Source: Dryobates pubescens (lineage: Eukaryota > Chordata > Aves > Piciformes > Picidae). From it: 64,000 bases of DNA. The translations under genes and the position numbers were made by a program. The stretch covers positions 17,056,001 through 17,120,000 of the forward strand of contig NC_071615.1 of assembly GCF_014839835.1 (NCBI RefSeq). Reading direction: 5' to 3'. The notes beneath the pieces were generated by a model. It had not been told where the DNA came from. It was given only the letters and a program-made list of their open reading frames with translations, and searched no databases. Position 1 is the first letter of the stretch; each line of letters begins with the position of its first letter. Shown here piece by piece: positions 11,660 to 25,634 of this stretch.

Positions 11660-12310
11660 CGGTGGGTGTGGGGAGCCCCGCTGGGTGTGGGGAGGCTAGG
11701 TGCCGGTCTGTGCCGTGCTGGAGTGCCTCGCAGTGCCGTGCCGTGCTTGGCAGCCCCGGTGCCAGGGCAGGTCCGGTGCCAGCGCGGTGCCATTGTCAAT
11801 GTGGTGTCGATGTGGTCCCGGTACCGATGCAATCTGGTGCGGTGCTGGTGCAGTGTAATGCTGATGTGGTGTGGTGCAGTGCCAGGGCGGTGCCGGTCCC
11901 GGACTCGGTCCTGGTACAGGTGCTGGTGCCCATCCCGATGCTTGTGCAGTGCCAGTGCCGGTCGCGGTGCTGGTCCCGGTGCTGGTGCGGGTCCCGGTGC
12001 GGAGCCGATGCGATACTGGCGCGGGTGGTACTGGTGCCAGTGCCCTGGCAGGGCAACGCCGGCGCCGTGCAGTCCCAGTCCCGATGCCAGTGCAATGCCG
12101 GTCCCGTTGTGGTGCCGGTCCTGGTTGCGGTGCAGTTCCGGTCCCGGTGGGGTCCCGGTTGCTTTGCGTTGCCGATGCTGTTGCAGGTACCGGTGCAGTC
12201 TCGGTGCCGGTCCCAGTTCCGCCGCGACGCGGTTACGCTGTCGGTGCCGGTCCCGTTAGGTTGCCGGTCCCGTTAGGTTGCCGGTCCCGTTAGGTTGCCG
12301 GTGACGGTGA
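11660..12310. repeat. degenerate GGTGCC/GGTCCC repeat tract
   Basis: The tract is built from short variants of GGTGCCGGTCCCG and ends with three copies of a 17-mer CCGGTCCCGTTAGGTTG at about 12255-12305. It abuts the CpG-rich promoter zone to the right. Confidence 0.8.
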
Positions 12311-12339
12311 CGGTACCGTTCCCGGTGCCGGTGCATTCC

Positions 12340-12950
12340 TCCCCCTAGGGGTCGGTGTGCCGCGGCACGGGAGGTGGTGCGGGAGGCGGTGCGCTCCTAC
12401 GCACGGCCCGGGGCGGCCGGGGCACGGCGGCGGCGGCGGGGAGTGGGCACCGGGCACCGCCGCGGGCCCGGGTGAGTGCGGCCGGGGCGAGGGGTGGCTG
12501 CGGGGAGCCCCGATCCCACAGGAGATGCGGAGGAACGGGCCGGGCCCGGCGGGAGGGGAGAGGTGGGTGGGGAGGGGGCGGTGGAGACCGGGGCTGGGGC
12601 GGGGGGGCAGCGGTGTCCGTGCTGCCGGTCCCGGCTCCGCGGTACCTGGACATCGCCCGGTTGTCCCGGCGGCACGGCCGCCTGAAGCTCCCTGGCAGCC
12701 CCGGAGCCCATCCCTGCCCCGGACGGAATGTCCGCCCCCGCCGGGGCAGTCCCGGACCCCCCGGGGCTGGTCTGAGCTCCCCCGGTGCCGGGCTGGAGCA
12801 GGGCACCCGGTACCCCTGGGGCGGGGTCGTTTCGGGGTGCTCCCGGGGGTGCCCCTCGGTTGTCCCCTCCCTCACCGCACCCTGTCGCATGCCGGGGCTG
12901 CCGCGGGGCCCCGGGACCGGCTGAGAAGCACCGCAGGGCTGCCGCGGGGG
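12340..12950 (+). promoter_or_regulatory. CpG-rich zone, probable promoter and 5' UTR exon of the PITPNC1-like gene
   Basis: CpG-dense sequence contains a strong donor (GTGAGT) just after base 12471 in an otherwise non-coding stretch. The first coding exon of the gene is preceded by an acceptor at 14101-14102, so a spliced non-coding first exon ending at 12471 fits well. This is inferred and not proven. Confidence 0.5.
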
Positions 12951-13319
12951 CTTAGGGCTTCCCGCAGCCTGGCACCAGCCACCAGCCCCCTTCCCCGTCA
13001 GTAGGGTGCCTCTGTGTCCCCCAGTATTCCCAAGGATGACCCTGTGTCCCTCTGTGCCCTCAGAGACGCCCTTGTGTCCCCCAGTGCCCCCAGAGATGCC
13101 ATTGTGTCCCCAGCTGGACAAGCTGTCCCCAGATAAGACCCCTTGTGAGCCCCCATCTGCCCCCTCCCAGGCCTGGTCTCCGGGTCAGGATGACTGCCTG
13201 GGGGGCTCATGTCCCCTTCCTGCTCCCTTGGGGCTGGGGCTCACGGCCAGGAGCCCCCTGAGCTGCTCCCTTACCCACCCTGAGCACCTTCCATCCGGGC
13301 TGGAGCCAGGGCCACGGTG

Positions 13320-13620
13320 GGGGGCGAGTGGGGCAGCCTGGAAGTGGCGCTGGCCGGGATGGGTGCTGGGAGGCACATCTGGAGTGGGTGTTGGCCGTGG
13401 GGGGTGCCGGGAGGCAGCCCTGGGGCAGGTACTGGTCGAGACAGCTGCTGGCATGAAGCTTCGGGGTGGGTCCTGGCCGTGATGGGTACCGGGCAGCAGC
13501 CCTGGTGCAGGTGCCAGTTGCGACCTGTGCTTGTGGGGGCAGCCCTGGGGTGGGTGCTGGCAGGGGTGGGTGCTGGCAGGGATGGGTGCTGGGGGAAACC
13601 TCCGGAGTGGGTGCTCCAGT
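13320..13620. repeat. degenerate minisatellite
   Basis: Variants of GTGGGTGCTGGCAGGGATGG recur at 15-60-bp spacing in the probable 5' UTR intron of the PITPNC1-like gene. Confidence 0.6.
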
Positions 13621-14152
13621 TCCTGCCCAGGGAAAGGATGTACATACCAGTGACATGACCTGGGTGCTCGTTGAGGTCAGGCCAGAGTGTGGGTGCCCAG
13701 GGGTGGGTCCCCGTGGGCATCAGCAGGTCTGATGCCATCCTGGTGTCCCTGAAGCCCTCTGTGCTGGCCACCACGGGGTGGGGGTGGGTGTAGCACCCCA
13801 AAGGGATGGCACTGAATGTGGGAGGGGCACACGTGTGCTGCCTGGGGGAGTGTGTGTGTCTGCCTGGCAGGGAAGGGGTTAACACCACGGAGGGTTCCGG
13901 GGGTACCAGGGTGTCCCCAGGCAGGGTACACCCAGGCTGCTCCTCGCCCCGGTGACCTCATGCCAGTGCCATAGCAACGGCTCACGAAGTCCCCGGTGCC
14001 GGGAACGGGGCTGCCGCCCGCAGCGTGGGTGATGGGCTGGGAGGGTGGCAGCTGCCGAACACCGCCCTCCCCCCCCCCAACCTCACCCTCGGCTCCTCCC
14101 AGAATGAGCTGTGCCCCCGCCTCGGCCTGACCCCCGCCCTGCCCGTGCCACC

Positions 14153-17100
14153 ATGCTCATCAAGGAGTACCGCATCTGCATGCCACTCACCACCGAGGAG
14201 GTGAGTGCAGGGGTCTCGGGGGGCACTGAGGAGCTGCCTGTGCCCCCAAGATCGGGGTGGGTAGGTTGGGAAGAGGGGTGCAGAGGTGAAAGGAGCCCCA
14301 AGCCCCCAGCCATGGGTGCCAGGCATAGCTCAGCTGCAGGGACCTGATGATGGAGGGGGTGATGGGTGGGGACCCACAGCAGCAGGGTGCCAGGAGGTTT
14401 GGTGCCTGCCTGGGCAAGGGACTGGGTCACACGGTGGTCACCTTTGCTGTCCTTTTGTGAGCACCTTGGCCAAGCCACCAAGGGGTCCTTTGCCCACAGC
14501 CAGTGGGCTCAGGGTGCTCCACACAAGTGCTGAGCTAAGTTCTGGGGGGCAGGCAGGGGGCACATCCCACTCCTGGGTACCATCACCTTGGGCCACAGAG
14601 GCCAAAGGCAGCACTGGGGACTGCTGGAGGGTTACCCACCCCTGGAACCACAGGATGAGCCAGTGGGCAAAGGGCAGCAGGGGTTAGGGTGCCAATGGCA
14701 CCACAGCACTCGGGATGGTCGCTCTGATGGGTGGCACAGGCTCAGTCCTTGCTCTGGCAGGGAGCCCGAGTCTCGGCTGGCAAGCCACGGTGATAGCTGG
14801 TGGCTGGCAGCATCCCTGATTAAAGGTCACTTGTGAGCAGCCGATGCCAGCAGGGCCATTACGGGAAGGGGGGAGCTGTTCCGGGCAATGCCCATGCCGG
14901 GCAGTGCAGCCCTGCCTTGGCACCGGCTTTGTGCTCGCCCCAGGGCAGGTTTTTGGGCACTCTGCAATACCCTGGGGAGGAGCAGGGAGGGCAAGGCTGT
15001 GCCTCTTACCCAGGCACTGGAGCAGCTCTGGGAAAAGAGAGATTGGAGCAGGGTGTCCCAGGAGACCTCTGTGCCATGGCGCAGCTCGGGCTCTGTGGCC
15101 CTGCCTCCGTCTCACTTCCCAGCGGTGAGGCTGGAAACCACTCAGCCCAGCCAAGAGGAGGGCAGCAGGGAGGGCAGCAGGGCAGGGGGTGCAGGCGGTG
15201 CTGAGGCCCTGGTGCTGTGGGCGCAGTACCGCGTGGGGCAGCTCTACACCATCAGCAAGCACAGCCACCAGGAGAGCGAGAAGGGCGAGGGGGTGGAGGT
15301 GGTGAAGAACGAGCCCCACGAGGACCCCGTCCACGGCCCCGGGCAGTTCACCGAGAAGCGAGTCCACCTCTCCAGGTGAGCTGTGCCTGCCAGCAGCCGA
15401 AGCTGGCACCGCGGGGGGAGGGGGGTGGCGGTGGGCAGGCAGTGGGCTGGCCCCGTCCCTCCCTCCCGAAGGCCTGAGGAGCAGCCTCTCAGGGCTCCTG
15501 ATGCCCTGCAGGGTGGCTGTGCCCATTGCCCGAGGGTGCCTCCAGCTCCTAAGGGGCATCCACTGTACTGTACCCATCTCCCAGGGGGGCACCCATCTCC
15601 CAGGGGTGCCTTCATATTCTGGGGTTGCACCCATCTCCTAGGGGTGCCTTCATCTCCCAGGGGTGCACCCAAGTCCTGGAGTGCACCCATCTCTGAAGGC
15701 TGCACTCAGCTTCTGGGGGCTGCACCCCAGGGTGAACTCATCTCCTAGGGTGCATCTGTCTCTGGGGGCTGCACCCATCTCCTAGGGGCTGCACCCATCA
15801 GCAGGGGTGCAGCCTGAGGTGTAGATGAGGGTCATGAGGAGGTGGCAGGGGTCCCTGGCGAGTCTCTGGGGTGGAGATGAGAATCCTGAGGAGGTGGCAG
15901 GGGTCTCTGGTGGGGTCCTGGGGTGCAGGTAGTGATCCTGGGGTGCAGATAATGGTCCTGAGGAGGTGGAAGAGATCCCTGAGGTGCAGATGAGGGTCCC
16001 GGGGAAGTGCCAAGGGTCCTTAGGAGAGTCCTTGGTTTGGGTCTGAGGGTTCATGGTGGGGAGATGCTGAGGTGGAGGTGAGGGTCCCGGGGAGCAAGTG
16101 GCATCCCTGGGGAGGGGATGGGGGTCGCAGAGCCGGGACTGTGCTCCGTGGAGCAGGGTCGGGTGGCAGAGTGGGCACCCTTGTCTGGGTACCGGTGGCT
16201 CTCAGCGGGGCTGCCTAGGCTGTGCTCACCCCGTCCCTGTGGGTATCCGTTGGGCACATGCTGGCAGCCGGCAGAGCTGTCCCCGAATCCCCGCTGCCAG
16301 CTGTGGCACGTTGTGGCGTGGGCACGGGCTGCTGGCGTCGCTGGCGTGAGCTGCGCTATTTTTAGCGGCGCGGCTCACGATCCCCTCTCGGGGCTGGTAT
16401 TCAGAACGCTGCCGATTCATCGCCCCCCGCCCCCACGGGGCCCCATCCTGCGCTGCCAGCGTGGGCAGCCGCGGGGTGCTGCGCAGGGCTGCCTAGGGGC
16501 ACCGTGGGGTCGTGACACCGGGGAAGAGGAGAGTGTCCCTGGGGAGGTGGCAGCAGTGCCCGGGGTGGTGGTGAAGGTCCTGGGGAGGTGGCACGGGTCC
16601 CTGGAGTGGGCAGTGGTGCAGATGATCGTTCTGGGGAGGGGGCAAGGATCCTTGGTGCTGGTGAACAGCCTGGGGAGGTGGCAGTGGTTCTGCGGGGGGA
16701 GTGTCTTGGTGGTCTTGAGGTACAGATGAGTGATCTGGGGAGGTGGCATGGTTCCTTTGAGGCGCTCTGGAGTGTAGATGAGGTTCCTGGGGAGGTGCCA
16801 AGGGTCCCTGGGGAGCGTCTTGGGGACCTGGCAGGTGTCAGGAGCCTCTGGGGGCATACTGGGGTGCAGATGAGAGTTCTGGAAAGGTGCCAGAGGTCCT
16901 GAGGGGAGTCTCTGGGGTGGAAATGAGGATCCTGGGGATCAGGTGAGGTCCCCTGGGGCTGGGGGTCTCAGAGGCAGGGCTGTGCTGGGGGGGGGGGTGT
17001 GTGTGCATTCAGTGGAGCAGGGCTGTGTGGCACTGGGCAGGGCTGTGCCCAATGGCTATATCCTGCCCTGGGCATTGTCCCCCACAGCAAACTGCCAAGC

Positions 17101-19829
17101 TGGGCACGGGCGGTGACCCCCCGCATCTTCTACATCACGGAGAAGGCCTGGAACTACTACCCCTACACCATCACTGGTGAGGGCATGGCCACGGGCACCG
17201 CTGGGTATCAATGGGCACCCTGCCCCTCCCTTGTGGGCTGCAGGGAGAGTCCAACCATGGCCACTCCCCAGTCTCACCACTCTCTTTCCCCTGTGCTGCC
17301 ACCTGGCAATGCCACCCCGTGATGCTGATGTGCCATGGTGCCACTGCAGAGTACACGGTAAGGAGGTGGTGGCATGAGGGCACCTGGCATGACTGCAGTG
17401 GGTGTTCCATGGGGGGGGCATCCCTTGGGGTCAGCATCTGTAGGGGTGGCTGTCCCCTGGGCCTGGGCATCTCCTGGGGGTGGATGTGCCTTGGGATGGG
17501 TGTCTGTGGCAGGGTGAGTGACCCTGGGTCTGGGTGTCCCCTGGGCTTGGGTGTCCCTTGGGGTCATCATCTTTAGGGGTGGATGTCCCTTGGGGCTGAG
17601 CACCTCTGGAGGGTGGATGTGCCTTGGGATGGGTGTGTTTGTGAGCAGGCATCCCTTGGGGTGCTTGTGCCTTTGGGCTGGATGTCCCTGGGGGCTGGGC
17701 TTCCCTTGGGAGTGGGAGTGCTTGGAGCTGGCTGTCCCTGGGCCATGAGTGACCTTGGGGTTTGGCACCCCCTGGGGCTTGGTGTCCTTCGGGGTGGGTA
17801 TACCTTAGAGTGGGTGTCCTTGGGGGTGGACACCCTGTGGGGGTGGGCGTCCCTGCAGGTGGGTGTGTCATGGGGTGGATGTCCCTGGGGGCGGGCATCC
17901 CTCAGGGCCAGCTGATGGCCGCTCCCTGCAGTGCTCCTTCCTGCCCAAGTTCTCCATCTACATCGAGACCAAGTACGAGGACAACTGCGGGGACAGCGAG
18001 AACGTGAGTCGGCGCCACAGCCAGCTCCTGCCGGGGCTGGGGGGCACACACCAGCTGTGTGGCCAGCACCTCTCACCCTCCCTCCCCTCCCCAGATCTTC
18101 CGCAGCGAGAAAATCCTGGGGGACCACGAGGTCTCCTTCCTGGACATCGCCTTCGACGAGATCCCTGAGCGCTACTACCGCAGCCTGGAGGTAGCAGGGC
18201 TGGGGCTGCTGGGGAGCAGCCTGGGGCCACTCTGTCCCCTGTGGGGGGGCTCACGGCCCCTCCCTGCCCTCCTCCTCTCCAGGACCCTCGCTTCTTCAGC
18301 TCGGCCAAGACGGGCCGGGGCCCCCTGCGGGAGGGCTGGCGCCAGCACACCAAGCCCATCATGTGCTCCTACAAACTGGTGAGCGTCAAGTTCGAGGTGT
18401 GGGGGCTGCAGACCCGCGTGGAGCAGTTCGTGCACAAGGTGAGGGGGGGGCCCGGGGTGGGGGGAGCCTGCAGGGAGGGGCGGTGGCAGCTGCTGAGCCT
18501 GCGGTGTGCGGTGCAGGTGATCCGGGACATCCTGCTGATCGGGCACCGGCAGGCCTTCGCCTGGGTGGATGAGTGGTGTGGTGAGTTCCCGGGGGGCACG
18601 GATCCTGGGGTGGCCCTGGACCCCCAAAAAGGGGGTAGGGGGACACGACGTGGGTTTAACTGCTGATGCCTCTAACCCCACGGGCAGCTCCTGCTCTTCC
18701 TGTGGCTCCCTGCAACCGCTGCCCGCTCTGCTCCGCTTGCCCTGCCCTCACACCTGCCTGTGCCCGCGTGCTGCCCGCTCCGCTGCCCGCCTGGGCAAGG
18801 CTTGCCCGAAGCATGGCTGGGGGAGAGGGGGGAGGGTGAGCCCCAACATCCCTGCCTGTGCTGCCTGCACCCTGGGGCTGGCAGGGAGACACGCTGCAGG
18901 TGGCTGCCACGTGTGGGCACAGGGATGGGAGCCCAGGGTTCGGTGGGGGCTGGCAGCAGGGGCTGGCAGCAGGGGCTGGCAGCGGGCGCGGGGTGGTCCC
19001 GGCGAGCAGCTCTCTGCCTTCCAGACATGTCCCTGGAAGAGGTCCGGGCCTTCGAGACTCAGATGCAAGTGGCTACAAACCAAAAGTTGGGGAGCCAGCC
19101 CCCCTAGCCCTGCGTGGGCAGCCCTGCCTGTGTGGCATGGGGACCTCGGACCCCAGCATGGTCCTTGTCCTCCAGCATGCTGCTTGTGGGGGACAAGGAC
19201 CCTGGACCCAGGAATGCTGCCTGTGGGGGATGGGGCCCCTGTCCCCCAGCATGCTGCTTGTGGGGGATGGGGCCCCTGGACCCTGGCATGCTGCCTGTGG
19301 GGGCCAGGGACCCTGGACCCCCGTAGGCTGCCCGCAGTGGGTGCAGGCAGAGGGGCTTGTGCATGGTGCCCGCTGAGCCCCCCCTGCACCCCGCAGCGGT
19401 GTCCCCCCTGCCCTGCCCTCCTTCCTACGTGTCCCCTGCCTGCGCTGCCTGTTTGGCCATTCCTCTCCCTGCCTCCTGCCCACGGCCCCTTGCCGCCCCC
19501 CAGCTGGGGCAGGTGTGGGGGTGCCGGCGCGGCCGTGCCGAGCGGCCCCCAGCGCGGCTGTGCTCGCAGGGATGACGATGGAGGACGTGCGGCGCTTCGA
19601 GCGGGAGACGCAGGAGGCCACCAACGAGCTCGTCGGCCTGGTGGCACCAACCATCTCGGTCAGCGAGGTGGCACCGCCCGCCGCCACGCACTCGGCCCCC
19701 GCCAGCGCCCCCTCCACCCCGCTCAGCGACGAGCCCCCCGAGTTCCTCGCTCCCCCCAAGGCTCGGCCGCGCAAGAAATCGGCGCCGGAGAGCCTGACGC
19801 TGCCCCGGGACCGCGCCGGTGCCGAGTGA
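14153..19829 (+). CDS. PITPNC1-like phosphatidylinositol transfer protein, two alternative 3' ends
   Basis: Class II (RdgB-beta type) PITPs carry phosphatidylinositol or phosphatidic acid between membranes. Shared coding exons: 14153-14200, 15227-15375, 17088-17176, 17350-17357 (8 nt), 17932-18003, 18095-18190, 18283-18438, 18517-18580. The last exon is either 19025-19107 (254 residues in total) or 19570-19829 (313 residues). All junctions are GT-AG and in phase. The start MLIKEYRICMPLT, SKLPSWARAV, NYYPYTITEYTCSF and FEVWGLQTRVEQFVHK match PITPNC1 closely. The long ending carries SAPSTPL-type and RKKSAPE motifs like the long human isoform, where phosphorylated serines bind 14-3-3. True PITPNC1 is very highly conserved between bird and human, whereas this copy differs at many sites (for example RSEKILGDHEVSF), so I read it as a second paralogue. 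Confidence 0.92.
15530..15820. repeat. 20-25-bp minisatellite in intron 2 of the PITPNC1-like gene
   Basis: Repeated variants of GGGGTGCACCCATCTCCTAG with variable spacing. Confidence 0.8.
15820..16060. repeat. 35-45-bp minisatellite in intron 2 of the PITPNC1-like gene
   Basis: Copies share GAGGTGGCAGGGGTCCCTGG and GGGGTGCAGATGAGGGTCCT. The same unit reappears at 16510-16960, so a short non-repetitive island (16120-16500) splits one array in two. Confidence 0.75.
16356..16365. promoter_or_regulatory. MEF2-type site in the PITPNC1-like gene, intron 2
   Basis: A second CTATTTTTAG lies in the non-repetitive island that interrupts the intron 2 minisatellites. The surrounding CpG-containing unique sequence makes it a candidate intronic enhancer, by inference. 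Confidence 0.35.
16510..16960. repeat. second block of the intron 2 minisatellite
   Basis: Units carry GGGGAGGTGGCANNGGTCCC and AGATGAGNGTTCTGGGGAGG, as in the block at 15820-16060. Confidence 0.75.
17350..17357 (+). other. 8-nt micro-exon of the PITPNC1-like gene
   Basis: AGTACACG lies between a good acceptor (CACTGCAG) and donor (GTAAGG). It completes the Glu codon begun by the previous exon and adds Tyr and Thr, giving TITE-Y-T before the CSF that opens the next exon. This reproduces the TITEYTCSF of PITPNC1 exactly; without it the frame is lost. Confidence 0.88.
17400..17920. repeat. minisatellite in intron 4 of the PITPNC1-like gene
   Basis: Variants of GGGTGGATGTCCCTTGGGGC and TGGGTGTCCCTGGGG recur at 18-35-bp spacing through almost the whole intron. 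Confidence 0.8.
19025..19107 (+). other. alternative last exon A (short isoform) of the PITPNC1-like gene
   Basis: It encodes DMSLEEVRAFETQMQVATNQ and a short tail ending in SQPP. It is homologous in sequence to the start of exon B at 19570 and corresponds to the short human PITPNC1 isoform. Confidence 0.8.
19140..19335. repeat. ~54-bp minisatellite between the two alternative last exons
   Basis: Three to four copies share GCATGCTGCCTGTGGGGGAT followed by a CCCTGGACCC segment. Confidence 0.75.
19570..19829 (+). other. alternative last exon B (long isoform) of the PITPNC1-like gene
   Basis: It encodes MTMEDVRRFERETQEATNEL followed by a proline/serine-rich tail with SAPASAPSTPL and RPRKKSAPESLTLP. 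These match the regulated tail of the long human PITPNC1 isoform. The stop is at 19827-19829. Confidence 0.85.
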
Positions 19830-20354
19830 CGCCGGCGGTGCCACGCCGTGCCAGCCCTGCCGCCCCCGCGGCCCCTCCGGCGGGCGCTGAGCACAGGGCG
19901 GGCCCCGCTGCTGGGGCGCGGGGAGCCCCGGGGCGGTCCCGACCGCCCCGCAGCGCTGCGGGTGCCCGCATGGGATCTTGTCACCATCGCTGTGCTGGAC
20001 CCGCTGGCTGTGCAGGGAGGGGACGCCAGACCGGTTCGAGGGGTCCCTGGCAGCATCGAGGGATGCCACGGGAGCTAGATCGGCAGCGCCTGTGGCTGGG
20101 CTGGGCACTGGTGCCGGTCTGAGGAGCTGCAGGGCACGGTGAGCGATGCTGGAGCACCACCCTGCAGGGTAGGCACTGGCGCAGGGCACAGCACATGTGA
20201 CAAGTGACAATGACAGCCAAGTCCTGGGCTGGGGCTCCCCACGGGACCCTGGCACGGCAGGTCCTACAGTCGGGGTCCCCTTTGCTGTCCCTCCAGAGGT
20301 GGGGCTGGGGCAGGCTCAGCCTCCCATTTTTGGGAAAACAAAGACCTTTTAGGA

Positions 20355-20360
20355 AATAAA
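20355..20360 (+). terminator. polyadenylation signal of the PITPNC1-like gene
   Basis: AATAAA lies 526 bases after the long-isoform stop codon. Only 186 bases separate it from the stop codon of MSS51 on the other strand, so the two transcripts probably converge or overlap. Confidence 0.75.
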
Positions 20361-20546
20361 GCTCCAGACACAGTGGCCAGCTGGCATGGTGGTTTGTTTA
20401 GTGCCACCAAAGGTGCCGCCCTGGGACTGGATGTGTGCCACGAGGGACGGCTGGGTCCTGGGACAGGCGTCGTGGGGGCACTGCTGGCTGCGTGAGGTTA
20501 GCCAACCCCGGGGTGCCACACCGGTGGCACTGGCATCCCCTCCCTC

Positions 20547-24400
<3,854 letters not shown>

Positions 24401-24544
24401 CCCTGCGGCAGGCATCGGATAGCGCAGCTATTCTGGTCCTGCCCTCCCAGGGAACAGCCAACCCGCTCGGGGGTCCGGCACCCGCCCCGGAGCCCACGGT
24501 GACATAATGTCTGTGACTGGGTCCTGCCCGGGGTCACAACAACC

Positions 24545-25248
24545 CCACGAACGCTGCAGGCTTGGGGCAGAGTGGCTGGAAACCGCCCAGGGGAAAAGGA
24601 CAGCAGCGACTGGAGATGAGCCAGCGGTGCCCAGGTGGGCAAGAAGGGCACCAGCAGCCTGGCCTGGATCAACAACGTGGCCAGCAGGAGCAGGGCAGGG
24701 GTTGTCCTCCTGTGCTCAGCACTGGGGAGGCCACTGCTCAAATATTGGGTTCAGTTTTGGGACCCTCAATTCAAGAAGGGCATAGAGGAGCTGGAGCAGG
24801 GCCAGAGAAGGGCAAGAGAGCTGGGGAAGGGTCTGGAGAAGAGGGCTGGGGAGGAGCAGCTGAGGGAGCTGGGGGGGTTGAGCCTGGAGAAGAGGAGGCT
24901 GAGGGAGACCTCCTTGCTCTCTGCAGCTCCCTGAGAGGAGGCTGCAGCCAGCTGGGGCTAGGGCTCTGCTCCCAAGGAACAAGGGACAGGACAAGAGGCA
25001 ATGGCCTCAAGCTGCCCCAGGGCAGGTTTGGGTTGGCCATGAGGAACAATTTCTTCCCCTTGAGGGCTGTCCAGGCCTGGCCCAGGCTGCCCAGGGCAGT
25101 GGTGCAGTCCCCACGCCTGGAGGGGTTCAGAGCTGTGTGGCTGTGGTGCTGAGGGCCGGGGCTCAGTGCTGCCCTGGCAGTGCTGGGGTTAGTGGTTGGA
25201 CTCCAAGACTCTAAAGGTTTCTGCCAACCAAAACAGTTCTATGACTCC
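24545..25248 (+). mobile_element. CR1 LINE, 5'-truncated (subfamily B)
   Basis: An ORF2 C-terminal segment is recognisable ([15 protein letters not shown]), and the copy ends near AACAGTTCTATGACTC. It is inserted between the divergent promoters of MSS51 and CFAP70. Confidence 0.9.
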
Positions 25249-25299
25249 GTGCTGCCGTTGAGGTCCTCCGAACCCCCTTCTGCCATTCATGCCCCCCCG

Positions 25300-25630
25300 C
25301 TTTCCCACCCCGCAGGACGACTGAGACGAGTCGCCCAAGTCCCGGGCAGCAACTAAGGGCTGCCCACAGCCATCATGGCGGCGGCAGCCTCAGCGCCAGT
25401 CCCGCTTAATCCCGTTCAATGTCGCGAGATCTCGCCGCGAGCGGCCTGGTCGCCGCGGTTACGCGACGCGGAAACTCCGCTGCGGCAGGTGACGGCCGCG
25501 GGTTCGAATCCTGCCTCCGCTGCCGCGCTGTCAGGTGTGCCGTCCGTTGAGGTGCCGCGAGGGGCTGCAGGCCTTCCCCCGGGGCCTGGGGGGGTGCAGG
25601 GTTGTTGGGCTGAATCCCTATGTCTTACAG
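25300..25630 (+). promoter_or_regulatory. CFAP70: CpG-rich promoter and 5' UTR of CFAP70
   Basis: This is a CpG-dense stretch upstream of the first coding exon, which opens after an acceptor at 25629-25630. GTCGCCGCGGTTAC at 25449-25462 resembles the X-box bound by RFX factors at ciliary genes (one mismatch to GTNRCC-N2-RGYAAC). The same bases can also be read as the D-arm of a tRNA-like fold. Confidence 0.5.
25440..25522 (+). other. tRNA-like 83-nt fold with a perfect B box
   Basis: GGTTCGAATCC at 25501-25511 is a perfect TFIIIC B box within a five-pair T-arm (25498-25514). Upstream bases form a five-pair D-like arm (GTCGC/GCGAC), a five-pair arm with a three-base loop (GCGGA/TCCGC), a small variable arm and a five-pair partial acceptor stem (AGCGG/CCGCT). 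The anticodon loop is too short, two acceptor pairs fail and no T-run terminator follows, so a working tRNA gene is unlikely. A tRNA relic or an extra TFIIIC site are the alternatives. Confidence 0.35.
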
Positions 25631-25634
25631 AACC

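Noticed and set aside
14153-19829. Calling this gene PITPNC1 itself, PITPNA/B or PITPNM
   Set aside because: PITPNA/B and PITPNM lack the MLIKEYRICMP and TITEYTCSF type sequence. True PITPNC1 is too conserved between birds and mammals to differ this much, so a paralogue is preferred.
18569-20122. A 517-codon plus-strand frame over the 3' end of the PITPNC1-like gene
   Set aside because: It runs in the wrong frame through both alternative last exons, an intron and the 3' UTR; the spliced PITP model explains the region better.
25440-25522. A functional tRNA gene
   Set aside because: The T-arm is perfect, but the third arm has a three-base loop, two acceptor pairs fail and there is no downstream T-run. 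It is kept only as a tRNA-like fold.
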